A DNA stretch of 14,242 nucleotides from Panacagrimonas sp041635265 (GTDB lineage: Bacteria > Pseudomonadota > Gammaproteobacteria > Nevskiales > Nevskiaceae), in NCBI GenBank assembly GCA_041635265.1, contig JBFJJV010000077.1:1-14242 (forward strand), written 5' to 3'. Of the stretch, positions 1 to 7,488 are shown one piece after another. How positions within the stretch are numbered: the stretch's first letter is position 1; the number at the start of each line of letters is the position of its first letter. The notes beneath the pieces were generated by a model that saw only the letters and a program-made list of their open reading frames with translations, was not told the DNA's origin and ran no database searches. The position numbers and the translations under genes were made by a program.

Positions 1-261
1 GATCCGGTCAACGATGCGCGCCTGAATGCACTGCGCAGCAAAGGCGGTAGCCCATTTATGGATGTGCAATTGCCTGAGGCGATCGTCAACCTTCGGCAGG
101 GCGCCGGCCGACTGATACGTGACGAGGCGGATCGTGGCCTTCTGGTGCTGTGCGACCCGCGTTTGCGCAGTAAAAGCTATGGCAAGGCGATGCTGGCCGC
201 CCTGCCCAAGATGCCGCGTGTGACTCAGAAAGAGGCCGAAGATTGGCTGCGAAGTCTGTAA
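1..261 (+). CDS. yoaA: ATP-dependent DNA helicase, YoaA/DinG family, C-terminal fragment
   Basis: The reading frame is open from base 1 to a TAA at 259-261 and gives the last 86 residues of a protein whose start lies outside the window. It contains the segment IVNLRQGAGRLIRDEADRG, the helicase motif VI (QGxGRxIR) of the XPD/DinG superfamily 2 iron-sulfur helicases, followed by LLVLCDPR and a short tail, which is how DinG/YoaA proteins end. Members unwind DNA in an ATP-dependent way and take part in repair and replication-fork processing. YoaA rather than DinG is inferred mainly from the next gene, tsaB, because yoaA and tsaB are neighbours in many gammaproteobacteria. The iron-sulfur cysteines and Walker motifs would be upstream and cannot be checked here. 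Confidence 0.85.
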   Translation, partial: DPVNDARLNALRSKGGSPFMDVQLPEAIVNLRQGAGRLIRDEADRGLLVLCDPRLRSKSYGKAMLAALPKMPRVTQKEAEDWLRSL

Positions 262-267
262 TTTCTC

Positions 268-285
268 CAGCCATTAGAATGGCTG
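268..285 (+). repeat. 8-bp inverted repeat between yoaA and tsaB
   Basis: CAGCCATT is followed after two bases by its exact reverse complement AATGGCTG. In RNA this would form a 7-bp stem with a 4-nt loop. It lies 6 bp after the helicase stop codon and 27 bp before the tsaB start. No run of T follows, so it is not a clear intrinsic terminator. It could be a 3'-end stabilising hairpin in a shared transcript. Its role is unknown. Confidence 0.4.
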
Positions 286-312
286 AATCCATACCCTTGT
301 CACTGTTTTCTG

Positions 313-1029
313 ATGCGCCTACTCTGCCTTGATACTGCTACCGAAGCTTGTTCAGCCGCCGTGCTGGACGGAGATGCGCTGTACCAGCGTTTCGAAGTGG
401 CTGGGCGCGCACACACCCAGAAAATGCTGCCCGCCGTTCACGGTCTGATGCAGGAGGCCGGCCTGCAATTCTCTGATCTTGATGGGCTGGTTTGCGGAGT
501 CGGCCCCGGCAGTTTTGCCGGTGTGCGCATTGGCACCGGTTTTATAAAGGGGCTGGCGCTTGCTCTGAACAAGCCAGTGGTGGCGGTCACTTCACTACAA
601 ATGCTGGCGCAGGCTCAGCTGGATAGCGGTGCGGAACGCGTTCTGGTTGCCATCGACGCGCGTATGGACGAAGTCTATTTCGCGGCATATGAGCGCGATG
701 CACAGGGTCTGGCCTTAGAGATTTCGCCAGCCCTTGTCTGTGCGCCGGAACAGGTACGCATCCACCAGGCCAGCGGCCAATGGCGTGCCGCTGGCAGCGG
801 ATGGGCGCGCTATCGCCAGATTATGACTGAGGCCTTGCGATGCGAGATCAGTCGTGTCGATGCCGAGGCGCTGCCACAAGCTTCAACTGGCATGAAGTTG
901 GCGTGTCCTGTGTTTGAGTGCGGCGCGACGCTCCACGCGGACGATCTTGCTCCGGTATATCTGCGCAATAAGGTCGCGCTGACGCTGGAGGAACAAGTTC
1001 GAGGGCGCAAGAAAGCCCGAAAACTTTAG
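313..1029 (+). CDS. tsaB: tRNA threonylcarbamoyladenosine biosynthesis protein TsaB
   Basis: This 238-residue protein matches TsaB (YeaZ), the partner that binds TsaD (and TsaE) in the complex that puts threonylcarbamoyl on A37 of ANN-decoding tRNAs in the cytoplasm. Diagnostic features are the N-terminal LCLDTATEACS (residues 4-14), the glycine-rich stretch GPGSFAGVRIG (64-74) with the following helix and VAVTSLQML, and a PVYLRNKVA segment near the C terminus, all standard in this ASKHA-fold family. Length is normal. The ATG at 313 is chosen because the first beta strand starts immediately after it; no convincing Shine-Dalgarno sequence precedes it. It follows the helicase gene by 51 bp, so the two may be co-transcribed. 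TsaB is a non-catalytic paralogue of TsaD and needs no catalytic residues of its own. Confidence 0.95.
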   Translation: MRLLCLDTATEACSAAVLDGDALYQRFEVAGRAHTQKMLPAVHGLMQEAGLQFSDLDGLVCGVGPGSFAGVRIGTGFIKGLALALNKPVVAVTSLQMLAQAQLDSGAERVLVAIDARMDEVYFAAYERDAQGLALEISPALVCAPEQVRIHQASGQWRAAGSGWARYRQIMTEALRCEISRVDAEALPQASTGMKLACPVFECGATLHADDLAPVYLRNKVALTLEEQVRGRKKARKL

Positions 1030-1054
1030 GTGCAAGAGATTTTTTTATCTTGTT

Positions 1055-1084
1055 CTGAAATCATCACTACAAATCAGCGATAAT
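1055..1084 (+). promoter_or_regulatory. Probable promoter of the SRP RNA gene
   Basis: GATAAT at 1079-1084 is one mismatch from the -10 consensus and sits 7 bp before the predicted first base of the SRP RNA (about 1092). CTGAAA at 1055-1060 is a four-of-six match to TTGACA at a spacing of 18 bp. Position relative to a highly expressed stable RNA supports the call; there is no experimental evidence. Confidence 0.5.
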
Positions 1085-1091
1085 CAGCGCT

Positions 1092-1194
1092 GGTCCGCGT
1101 CGGCTCCTCGCGACGGAAAACCGTGAACCCCGCCAGGCCCGGAAGGGAGCAACGGCAGCGGTGGCCCGGGTGCCGGGGTCAGCTGGCGCGGACC
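1092..1194 (+). ncRNA. ffs: Signal recognition particle RNA, small bacterial (4.5S) type
   Basis: The segment folds as one long hairpin: GGTCCGCG at 1092-1099 pairs perfectly with CGCGGACC at 1187-1194, and GCCAGGCCCGGAAGGGAGCA (1132-1151) carries the GGAAGG/AGCA internal loops and tetraloop of helix 8, the Ffh binding site that is almost invariant in bacterial SRP RNA. The 3' arm shows the matching GGGTGCCGGGGTCAGCTGG pattern seen in the E. coli 4.5S RNA. The RNA works with the GTPase Ffh to deliver ribosomes making inner-membrane proteins to FtsY. Length (about 103 nt) fits the small type without an Alu domain. The ends are set by the terminal helix; the mature ends could differ by a few bases. 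T-rich sequence directly after the closing stem (CCTTTATTTGTTT) may help termination. Confidence 0.95.
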
Positions 1195-1300
1195 TTTATT
1201 TGTTTCTGTCTGTCTCGCAGGGCGAGGCAGCGCTTGCGGAACTTCTAGCGTAAGACGCACATTGATTCCGACGGTGTCGGTTTGATCTATGGTGGGCAGC

Positions 1301-1324
1301 TAGAGCGAATCAAAATTCGCTCTA
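1301..1324 (+). repeat. Perfect 10-bp inverted repeat
   Basis: TAGAGCGAAT at 1301-1310 is followed after CAAA by its exact reverse complement ATTCGCTCTA at 1315-1324. The stem is strong enough to form a hairpin in RNA from either strand. The next bases are ACTCGTTTTC, with no continuous T-run, so a terminator is possible but not clear. It lies about 107 bp after the SRP RNA and could also be a protein-binding palindrome. Confidence 0.5.
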
Positions 1325-1526
1325 ACTCGTTTTCGCTATTGTGGATCGCTGAATGGACGACTGAAAAATGTGCGGTCGCCAGCACAATCGCATGTCATCT
1401 GACTCTGCCTTTAATTTGTGCTCAATCTGGGGGTTTTTAGGGCTGACCCTGTCCCTCGCTAGCAGGTTCCACCCTGATTTTCCAGAACTTTCGGGTTCTG
1501 AAAGACAAATCAGCGACTTGCATATC

Positions 1527-1547
1527 TTGTCCACAGGCTGTGCATAA
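1527..1547. promoter_or_regulatory. Pair of inverted DnaA-box-like 9-mers
   Basis: TTGTCCACA (1527-1535) differs at one base from the strong DnaA box TTATCCACA. After GGC, TGTGCATAA (1539-1547) reads TTATGCACA on the minus strand, which fits the relaxed box TTWTNCACA exactly. Two boxes facing each other across 3 bp are unlikely to be frequent by chance, but DnaA binding is inferred from sequence only. The site is 131 bp upstream of the AAA+ ATPase start. Confidence 0.4.
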
Positions 1548-1677
1548 AGGGCCTGAGTCCGGTTGGCTACGCAGCCATTTCGACCGGGCGGTCGAGCGGG
1601 ACCGGCAAGCCCCTGATTGAGAACTCATTGGCCCTGGCGACAGTCGAATTTCTTGGCGAAAGATTGCCCAAGCCACG

Positions 1678-3744
1678 ATGATGCACCCCCGCTATGTGAG
1701 CGGCTTCTTACTGACTCAGCCCATGATGGAACCCTTTGAACAGCGTGTTGTACTGAACTGGATGACAAATCTGGCCGCGAGGCTGGAGCGGCATCGCTGG
1801 GCCCTGGACGGCCTGTTGCGCTTTGCCGAAGAGGAATCGGGCCAACTCAAAATCAAGCTCGGCGACAAACCATCCAAGCTCAAGGCAGATGAACTGCAAC
1901 GAATTCTGAGGAAACGCTTTACGGCGCTGGCCAGCGCGCGTCCGGGCACGCTCGAACTCAACCTGCAGTCTGTCGCGCGACTCCTCAAACTGAATCTGGC
2001 TGAAAAGAAAGTGATGGGCATGCTCGTGCGTGCGCGGGTCGTCTCCCAGGTAGAGAATTTATTTGAATGTCTGGAACTCGATGAGCTACGCATTGGTGAC
2101 AGCGGCGTCATCACCTTGCTGACCACCATGCTCGGTCTAACGCGCAGCGAGGTGGTCAACGCGATTTCACGTCGGGGCAAACTCATCTCCAGCGGTTTGT
2201 TCACCACCGACTATCGTTCTGATTGCGAACCGCTGGCCGCCTTGACCAGCTTCCTGCAGTCACAGGGCGAACCGGTTTCGGACGTGCGCGCTGCGTTACT
2301 CGGAGAAGCACTCACGCACGAACTGGATTGGGATGACTTCGAACATCTTCCGGCAGATCGTGAGCTGGCTGCCAATTTGCTCAAGCGCGCGGTTAGTCAG
2401 GGCGCAAGCGGTATTCATGTGTTGTTATACGGGGCTCCGGGTACCGGCAAGACCGAATTCTGCAAAACGCTGGCGTCAAAACTGGGATTGCGCCTCTATG
2501 GTGTCGGGCAATCGGATGACCATGGAGAGGAACCCTCGCGCGATCAGCGCATGGGCGCGTTCCGATTGTCGCAGAAGTTATTGGAAAGCCAGTCAGACGC
2601 CATGCTGCTGTTTGATGAGGCCGAAGACATCCTGCACAGCGATGTTGATGCCCTAGTCGATGGAGAACGTGGCGGCTACGGCTCTCGCGTGTACATGCAT
2701 CGATTGTTTGAGCAGACCCCGATCCCGACCCTGTGGACGGTCAATGACCCATCGGTGCTCGGCCCGTCCGTGCTGCGGCGCATGACCTATGCCATCGAAA
2801 TGAAAGTGCCGCCGGCGCGAGCGCGCGAGCGCGTGTGGAACCGCTTGCTCGAACGCGCGCAGGTCCAGGTCCCCGCCGAAGAGGTACGCCGGCTGGCTGA
2901 AGACTTTGATACGCCTCCTGCAGTCGCCGCCGGTGCGGTGCGCTCGGCGCGGCTCACCTGTGGTGGGTTTCAGGATATTCGTCGAGCCGTGCATTCCATC
3001 GACAAAGTCATGCGGGGCAGTGAGGCGCCGCCGCGCGGCGTGCCCGGCGTTCGCTACGATCCACTGCTGATCAACGCAGATCATGACCTCAGGCATCTGC
3101 GCGATCGCCTCGAAGGCCTGGAGACGCGCGCGTTCTCGATGTGCCTGTATGGACCGCCCGGCACTGGCAAATCTGCTTATGTCAGGTGGCTGGCCCATGA
3201 GTTGGGGCTGGAAGTGATTCAGAAGCGCGCTTCTGATCTGCTTTCCAAGTGGGTCGGCGAGAACGAGCGCAACATCGCGCAGGCCTTTGCCGAGGCGCGC
3301 GATAACGGGGCTTTCCTCATTTTTGACGAGGCTGATTCATTACTGGGCGACCGGCGCAACGCACAGCAGGGCTGGGAGATCAGTCAGGTCAATGAAATGC
3401 TCACGTGGATGGAATCGCACGAGCTGCCCTTTGTCTGCATTACCAATTTAATGGGGCACCTGGATGAAGCCGCCTTGCGCCGATTCTCTTTCAAAGTGCG
3501 CTTCAATTTTCTCAAGCCGGATCAGCGGGATCACGCATTCGAGCACTATTTTAAAGTTGCGCCGCCGGTCGGCGTGCGCGAGCTGGAGTCGCTGACGCCG
3601 GGTGATTTTGCCGTCGTGCGAAATCGCGCGCGGCTCATGGGCAGCGATGCGGATCCCATGGAATTACTGCGAATGCTCCGACAAGAAGTGTCTGTCAAAC
3701 CCAACCGGGCCCGACAGATCGGGTTTCAGGCAGCAGTCCACTAG
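1678..3744 (+). CDS. Tandem AAA+ ATPase (two AAA modules), function unknown
   Basis: This 688-residue cytoplasmic protein has two AAA+ modules after an N-terminal region of about 235 residues, mostly predicted helix, that I do not recognise. Module 1 has Walker A GAPGTGKT (252-259) and Walker B LLFDEAED (from 310), with a VLRRM arginine region. Module 2 has Walker A GPPGTGKS (492-499), the pore-like KWVGENERN stretch and Walker B FLIFDEAD (DE at 550-551), with ALRRFSFKVRF as its arginine-finger region. Module 2 is close to the Cdc48/SpoVK/spastin class; module 1 is more divergent but keeps its key residues, so both may bind ATP. Such proteins remodel or unfold protein partners. No partner is encoded next to it. 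The ATG at 1678 is the first possible start after an in-frame stop at 1618; later ATGs at 1681, 1720 and 1723 are possible, and none has a clear ribosome site. Confidence 0.85.
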   Translation: MMHPRYVSGFLLTQPMMEPFEQRVVLNWMTNLAARLERHRWALDGLLRFAEEESGQLKIKLGDKPSKLKADELQRILRKRFTALASARPGTLELNLQSVARLLKLNLAEKKVMGMLVRARVVSQVENLFECLELDELRIGDSGVITLLTTMLGLTRSEVVNAISRRGKLISSGLFTTDYRSDCEPLAALTSFLQSQGEPVSDVRAALLGEALTHELDWDDFEHLPADRELAANLLKRAVSQGASGIHVLLYGAPGTGKTEFCKTLASKLGLRLYGVGQSDDHGEEPSRDQRMGAFRLSQKLLESQSDAMLLFDEAEDILHSDVDALVDGERGGYGSRVYMHRLFEQTPIPTLWTVNDPSVLGPSVLRRMTYAIEMKVPPARARERVWNRLLERAQVQVPAEEVRRLAEDFDTPPAVAAGAVRSARLTCGGFQDIRRAVHSIDKVMRGSEAPPRGVPGVRYDPLLINADHDLRHLRDRLEGLETRAFSMCLYGPPGTGKSAYVRWLAHELGLEVIQKRASDLLSKWVGENERNIAQAFAEARDNGAFLIFDEADSLLGDRRNAQQGWEISQVNEMLTWMESHELPFVCITNLMGHLDEAALRRFSFKVRFNFLKPDQRDHAFEHYFKVAPPVGVRELESLTPGDFAVVRNRARLMGSDADPMELLRMLRQEVSVKPNRARQIGFQAAVH

Positions 3745-3764
3745 GATCTATCGACAGATCCTAG
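3741..3764 (+). terminator. 9-bp hairpin overlapping the ATPase stop codon
   Basis: CTAGGATCT (3741-3749) pairs exactly with AGATCCTAG (3756-3764) around a 6-base loop, and the stop codon TAG lies inside the left arm. A hairpin at this place probably ends or protects the ATPase transcript. The sequence after it is GGGGCAGG and not a T-run, so a classical intrinsic terminator is not supported. It could be the first hairpin of the structured stretch that follows. Confidence 0.4.
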
Positions 3765-3890
3765 GGGGCAGGCCGATCTACAGATGTCGCCACGGCTCAG
3801 GAATTGAGTCACCAAAAGGCGCAACGCCCGCGTGTGGCCCACCCGCACCGGGATGTTGCAGGCGCTTATTCCCTAGATCAGCCTGCCCCT
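3764..3890 (+). ncRNA. Candidate structured RNA or dnaX leader element
   Basis: GGGGGCAGGCCGATCTA (3764-3780) can pair with TAGATCAGCCTGCCCCT (3874-3890) along 17 positions, with one C-A mismatch and one G-T pair, closing a domain of about 127 nt. Inside, GGCGCAACGCC forms a small 4-bp hairpin and CTCAGGAATTGAG another. The segment is non-coding, begins right after the ATPase stop and ends 64 bp before the dnaX ATG. It matches no RNA family that I recognise: it lacks the tmRNA, RNase P, 6S and riboswitch landmarks that I know. It may be an independent small RNA, a leader acting on dnaX, or an inverted repeat left by an insertion. Confidence 0.35.
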
Positions 3891-3954
3891 TGGACTACTC
3901 CGGTCCCAGTGGGCGACAATCCCACCTCATGCTGAATACTCCCCAGAAAATCCA

Positions 3955-5568
3955 ATGAGCTATCAGGCGCTCGCCCGCAAATGGCGTCCCCGTGTATTTG
4001 CCGATGTGATGGGTCAGGGCCACGTGGTCAAGGCACTGACGCATGCACTGGACGGGGACAGATTGCATCCCGCCATTCTGCTGACTGGAACGCGCGGCGT
4101 TGGCAAAACCACGCTGGCTCGTATCGTGGCCAAAGGCCTGAATTGTGAAACTGGTGTGTCGGCCAGTCCCTGCGGTATCTGCAGCGCTTGTACCGAAGTT
4201 AACGAAGGTCGTTTTGTTGATCTTCTGGAGATCGATGCGGCCAGTAACACCGGTGTTGAGAATGTGCGCGAACTGATCGACAACAGCCAGTACGCTCCTG
4301 CACACGGCCGCTACAAGGTTTATCTGATTGACGAAGTTCACATGCTTTCCAAGAACGCATTCAATGCGCTGCTTAAAACGCTTGAAGAGCCACCGCCACA
4401 TGTGAAGTTCATTCTGGCCACGACCGATCCACAAAAGTTGCCGATCACGGTCTTGAGCCGCTGCCTGCAATTCAATCTGAAGCGGCTGACCGTGAGTGCG
4501 ATTCGCGAGCAGCTCGCGCGCGTGCTCGAGCAGGAAGAGACGCAGTTTGAGCCTGGCGCAGTCAGTGAAATCGCCAGAGCAGCAGACGGGTCCATGAGAG
4601 ATGGCTTGTCGCTGCTGGATCAGGCCATCGCCTTTTCTGGTGGGGCCAAGCTTGAGCGCGGACCGATCGAAGATATGCTCGGCACCTCCGGTCGTCAGGT
4701 GCTGTACTCCTTGTTGGCGGCCGTGGCCTCGGGTCAGGGTGAGTCACTGCTCAGCGGTATTGCCCAACTCGAGTCGAGAGCGCCGGACTATTCGGCGCTG
4801 CTCAACGACTTGTCGGGATATTTGCAGCGCATCGCCGTATTGCAGGTCTTGCCCGGTGCCCAGACCGAGGACGATGATGCCGAACTACTCGCCCTGCTGC
4901 CTCAGATCCCGGCTGAAGATGTGCAGCTCTATTATCAGATTGCCATCACCGGCCGCCGCGATCTTCCATGGGCTCCGGAACCGCGCAGCGGCTTTGAGAT
5001 GACACTGCTGAGGATGATGGCGTTCAAGGTGGATGACGGCACACCGCTTCGCGCCACGGGGAGCACCCAAAGTGCAGGAAGCAGGCCGGGTGCATCGATT
5101 GCGGCAAGGGCACCCGAGGAGCAGCGAGCCCTCAAGACGGCGACCTTGGAAGTCACGGAGCAGCCCCCCATACCGAGTGCGGACACGCCGTGGTCGGAGC
5201 GCATCGATTCCTTGGCATTGGACGCGGGGGCACGCCAGTTGGCGCGGCAGTGCATCTGGGCACAGCACCAAGGTGGGGTGCTGCGACTGAGTCTCGCCCA
5301 GAGTGCCCGATTTCTCTTGAACAAGGCGCGGCACGCAAGTATGGAACGCGCGCTGCGTCGACAGCTTGGTGATGACTTGCAACTCATCATCGAACTGGAC
5401 AAGGCAGAGCAGAAGGCAATGACGCCTGCGCAGGTCGCCGAACAGGAAGCCGAGGCTGCGCAGCGGGAACTGGAACAGAGTATTGAGCGCGATCCGCTTG
5501 TCAGCGCCTTCAAGGATCAGTTCGGCGCATCGGTCAGGCCGGGTTCGATACAGCGCAACACGCATTAA
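3955..5568 (+). CDS. dnaX: DNA polymerase III clamp-loader subunit tau (DnaX)
   Basis: DnaX is the ATPase of the clamp loader that opens the beta ring and, as tau, ties polymerase cores and DnaB helicase together at the fork. The 537-residue product begins with the family hallmark YQALARKWRPRVFADVMGQ, has Walker A GTRGVGKT (45-52), the zinc-binding cysteines C64, C73, C76 and C79, Walker B with DEVH (126-129), and the sensor/arginine-finger motif SRC (168-170). The C-terminal third is the variable tau region and ends in DPLVSAFKDQFGA, typical of full-length tau. It is shorter than the 643-residue E. coli protein. I see no A AAA AAG slippery heptamer, so the gamma form made by frameshifting in E. 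coli is not evident. The ATG at 3955 has no strong ribosome site. ybaB follows after 35 bp, as in most bacteria. Confidence 0.97.
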   Translation: MSYQALARKWRPRVFADVMGQGHVVKALTHALDGDRLHPAILLTGTRGVGKTTLARIVAKGLNCETGVSASPCGICSACTEVNEGRFVDLLEIDAASNTGVENVRELIDNSQYAPAHGRYKVYLIDEVHMLSKNAFNALLKTLEEPPPHVKFILATTDPQKLPITVLSRCLQFNLKRLTVSAIREQLARVLEQEETQFEPGAVSEIARAADGSMRDGLSLLDQAIAFSGGAKLERGPIEDMLGTSGRQVLYSLLAAVASGQGESLLSGIAQLESRAPDYSALLNDLSGYLQRIAVLQVLPGAQTEDDDAELLALLPQIPAEDVQLYYQIAITGRRDLPWAPEPRSGFEMTLLRMMAFKVDDGTPLRATGSTQSAGSRPGASIAARAPEEQRALKTATLEVTEQPPIPSADTPWSERIDSLALDAGARQLARQCIWAQHQGGVLRLSLAQSARFLLNKARHASMERALRRQLGDDLQLIIELDKAEQKAMTPAQVAEQEAEAAQRELEQSIERDPLVSAFKDQFGASVRPGSIQRNTH

Positions 5569-5603
5569 ACTCGATCAATTCGCGATAAACAGAGAGAATA
5601 TTT

Positions 5604-5927
5604 ATGAAAGGTGGACTCGGCCAGATGATGCAGCAGGCCCAGAAAATGCAGGAAAAACTCAAGGCAGCGCAGGATGAGATTGCGCGCTTGGAGATTCGGG
5701 GTGAATCCGGTGCCGGAATGGTCAAGGTCACGCTGGACGGTCGGCATCAGGCGCGCAAGGTCGAGATCAATCCTGCCGCCATGTCAGAAGACAAAGAATT
5801 CCTGGAAGATCTCATCGCCGCTGCGATCAACGATGCGGTGCAGAAGCTGGAAAAATCAACGCAGGAGAAAATGGCCAGTGTCACCGGCGGCATGGGGCTT
5901 CCGCCGGGGCTGAATCTGGGCATGTGA
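5604..5927 (+). CDS. ybaB: Nucleoid-associated protein, YbaB/EbfC family
   Basis: This 107-residue protein matches YbaB/EbfC, a small DNA-binding dimer that coats the nucleoid. Visible features are the N-terminal GGLGQMMQQAQKMQEKL helix, GESGAGMVKVTLDGRHQ, the central VEINPAAM strand-turn, and the LEDLIAAAINDAVQK helix, ending in the usual GLPPGL segment. Length is normal for the family. A purine-rich AGAGAGAAT about 6 bases before the ATG serves as ribosome site. It lies 35 bp after dnaX, an arrangement conserved widely in bacteria, and the two are probably co-transcribed. recR, normally third in this operon, is not present after it. Confidence 0.95.
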   Translation: MKGGLGQMMQQAQKMQEKLKAAQDEIARLEIRGESGAGMVKVTLDGRHQARKVEINPAAMSEDKEFLEDLIAAAINDAVQKLEKSTQEKMASVTGGMGLPPGLNLGM

Positions 5928-6047
5928 GCGATAATCTTGTGCCACGAGGTGAAAGGGCTGAGCCGCCCGCGTCGTCTGCGGTGCAGGAATAAGACTGATT
6001 CTGGTCGGCATTGTCGCGATTCAGGCATTTTCACTGACGGTTGAGCC

Positions 6048-7448
6048 ATGAGCGCCCAAAACAAGAATTACTTTCCGCTGTTTGTTGACCTGAATGCTCA
6101 GGCCGTACTGGTTGTGGGCGGTGGTGAGATCGCAGCCAGAAAGATTCGTCTGTTGCTGAATGCTGGCGCGGTGCCGCGAATCGTTGCAAAAGTTCTGAAC
6201 GAGGAGTTGTCGGAACTAGTGCAGTCGGACCGCGCGGTGTATCTGGGCACCTCATTCGAAGCCCGCTGCCTAGATGGTTGTCGTCTGGTAATCGCGGCGA
6301 CCGATGATGCGGCGCTCAATAAAGAGGTCGCGGAACAGGCGGAAGTGCGCGGCCTGCTATGCAATGTGGTTGATGACGCGCAGGCCAGTCGCTTTATTAC
6401 GCCCTCGATCGTTAGCCGCCCACCGATTACCGTGGCCATCTCAACCGGTGGCGCGGCCCCGGTGCTTGCTCGGCGGCTCAGAGAGCGTATTGAAACCCTG
6501 CTACCTGCCGCTTATGGCCGCGTCGCAGAATTTATGGAGTGCAACCGCGAACGCGTCAAACAGCTGCCCTTCGATACACGTCGCCAGTTGTGGGAAGATT
6601 TTCTCGATGGTCCTGGCCCCGAACGTTTGCTGGCAGGCGATGAAGTCGCTGCCGTGTTTGAAATAGAAAGTCTGCTCCAGGGCGCAAAGCCCCGCGGCGA
6701 GGTCTATCTGGTTGGTGCCGGGCCGGGTGATCCGGACCTGCTCACATTTCGCGCTTTGCGCTTGATGCAGCAATGCGATGTGGTGCTCTATGACGCGCTG
6801 ATCTCCCCTGAAATTCTGAATCTGGTGCGGCGCGATGCAGAGAGAATCTACGTGGGCAAGCGGCGCGCCAAGCACACACTGCCTCAAGGCGAAATCAATT
6901 CGGAGTTGGTGCGTCATGCGCTGAGCGGAAAACGGGTATTGCGGCTCAAGGGCGGTGATCCATTTGTGTTCGGCCGCGGCGGTGAAGAGATCGATGAACT
7001 GGCAGCAGCCGGCATCAATTTTCAGGTCGTGCCGGGAATTACGGCGGCCAATGGATGCGCAGCTTACTCGGGCATCCCGCTGACGCATCGTGATTACTCG
7101 CAGAGTTGCATCTTTGTGACGGGCCACCGCAGCAAGGATGGGGTGCTTGATCTGCACTGGGACTCACTGGCACGCAAAGGGCAGACGGTCGTGATCTATA
7201 TGGGCAGAAGTGCACTGCCCGAACTCAGTGCACAGCTGATTGCGCACGGACTGCCGGCGGATTGGCCGGCGGCCATGATCGGACAGGGCACCACCCAGGC
7301 GCAGCAGGTGATTGCCGGGACCTTGGGCAGCCTGCCCGAACTGGTTGCCGGTCGAGATGACATTGACGGTGCCAGTCTGGTCATCGTGGGCGAGGTCGTG
7401 CGCTTGCGCGATCGCCTCAAATGGTTTTCGCCGCTTCCCCGGGGTTGA
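6048..7448 (+). CDS. cysG: Siroheme synthase CysG (fused dehydrogenase/ferrochelatase and SUMT)
   Basis: CysG makes siroheme, the cofactor of sulfite and nitrite reductases, from uroporphyrinogen III. The 466-residue protein is fused as in E. coli (457 residues). The N-terminal half has the NAD-binding VLVVGGGEIAARK (20-32) and the NVVDD segment whose D109 lines up with the catalytic aspartate, then VAISTGGAAPVLAR. The second half is a uroporphyrinogen-III C-methyltransferase starting near residue 217 (GEVYLVGAGPGDPDLLT), with LRLKGGDPFVFGRGGEE, VVPGITAANG and the TVVIYMG segment for SAM and substrate binding. All three activities are therefore expected. The ATG at 6048 starts the first strand (NYFPLFVDL) at the usual place. 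The gene stands 120 bp after ybaB and is convergent with the next minus-strand gene. No cys or nitrite-reductase gene is nearby. Confidence 0.96.
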   Translation: MSAQNKNYFPLFVDLNAQAVLVVGGGEIAARKIRLLLNAGAVPRIVAKVLNEELSELVQSDRAVYLGTSFEARCLDGCRLVIAATDDAALNKEVAEQAEVRGLLCNVVDDAQASRFITPSIVSRPPITVAISTGGAAPVLARRLRERIETLLPAAYGRVAEFMECNRERVKQLPFDTRRQLWEDFLDGPGPERLLAGDEVAAVFEIESLLQGAKPRGEVYLVGAGPGDPDLLTFRALRLMQQCDVVLYDALISPEILNLVRRDAERIYVGKRRAKHTLPQGEINSELVRHALSGKRVLRLKGGDPFVFGRGGEEIDELAAAGINFQVVPGITAANGCAAYSGIPLTHRDYSQSCIFVTGHRSKDGVLDLHWDSLARKGQTVVIYMGRSALPELSAQLIAHGLPADWPAAMIGQGTTQAQQVIAGTLGSLPELVAGRDDIDGASLVIVGEVVRLRDRLKWFSPLPRG

Positions 7449-7488
7449 TTTTTTAGCCGATACAGTTCGCATGGCCGATCGCCACGAT

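Larger units (their letters stand above)
1200..1677. other. Non-coding stretch between ffs and the AAA+ ATPase gene
   Basis: No convincing protein is encoded in these 478 bp. The minus-strand frames at 1322-1534 and 1437-1676 have no recognisable motif and a composition that looks like translated non-coding DNA. The stretch holds a perfect 10-bp hairpin (1301-1324), a 6-bp hairpin CAGAAC/GTTCTG (1483-1488 and 1495-1500) and two inverted DnaA-box-like 9-mers (1527-1547), each reported separately. The promoter of the ATPase gene should lie here, but no clear -35/-10 pair is visible. Confidence 0.6.

Noticed and set aside
1322..1676. Minus-strand frames of 70 and 79 residues in the gap before the AAA+ gene
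   Set aside because: No motif, no ribosome site and serine/arginine-rich composition typical of chance frames.
3764..3890. 6S RNA, tmRNA or RNase P RNA
   Set aside because: None of the landmark sequences of these RNAs that I know is present; only the size and the closing helix are suggestive.
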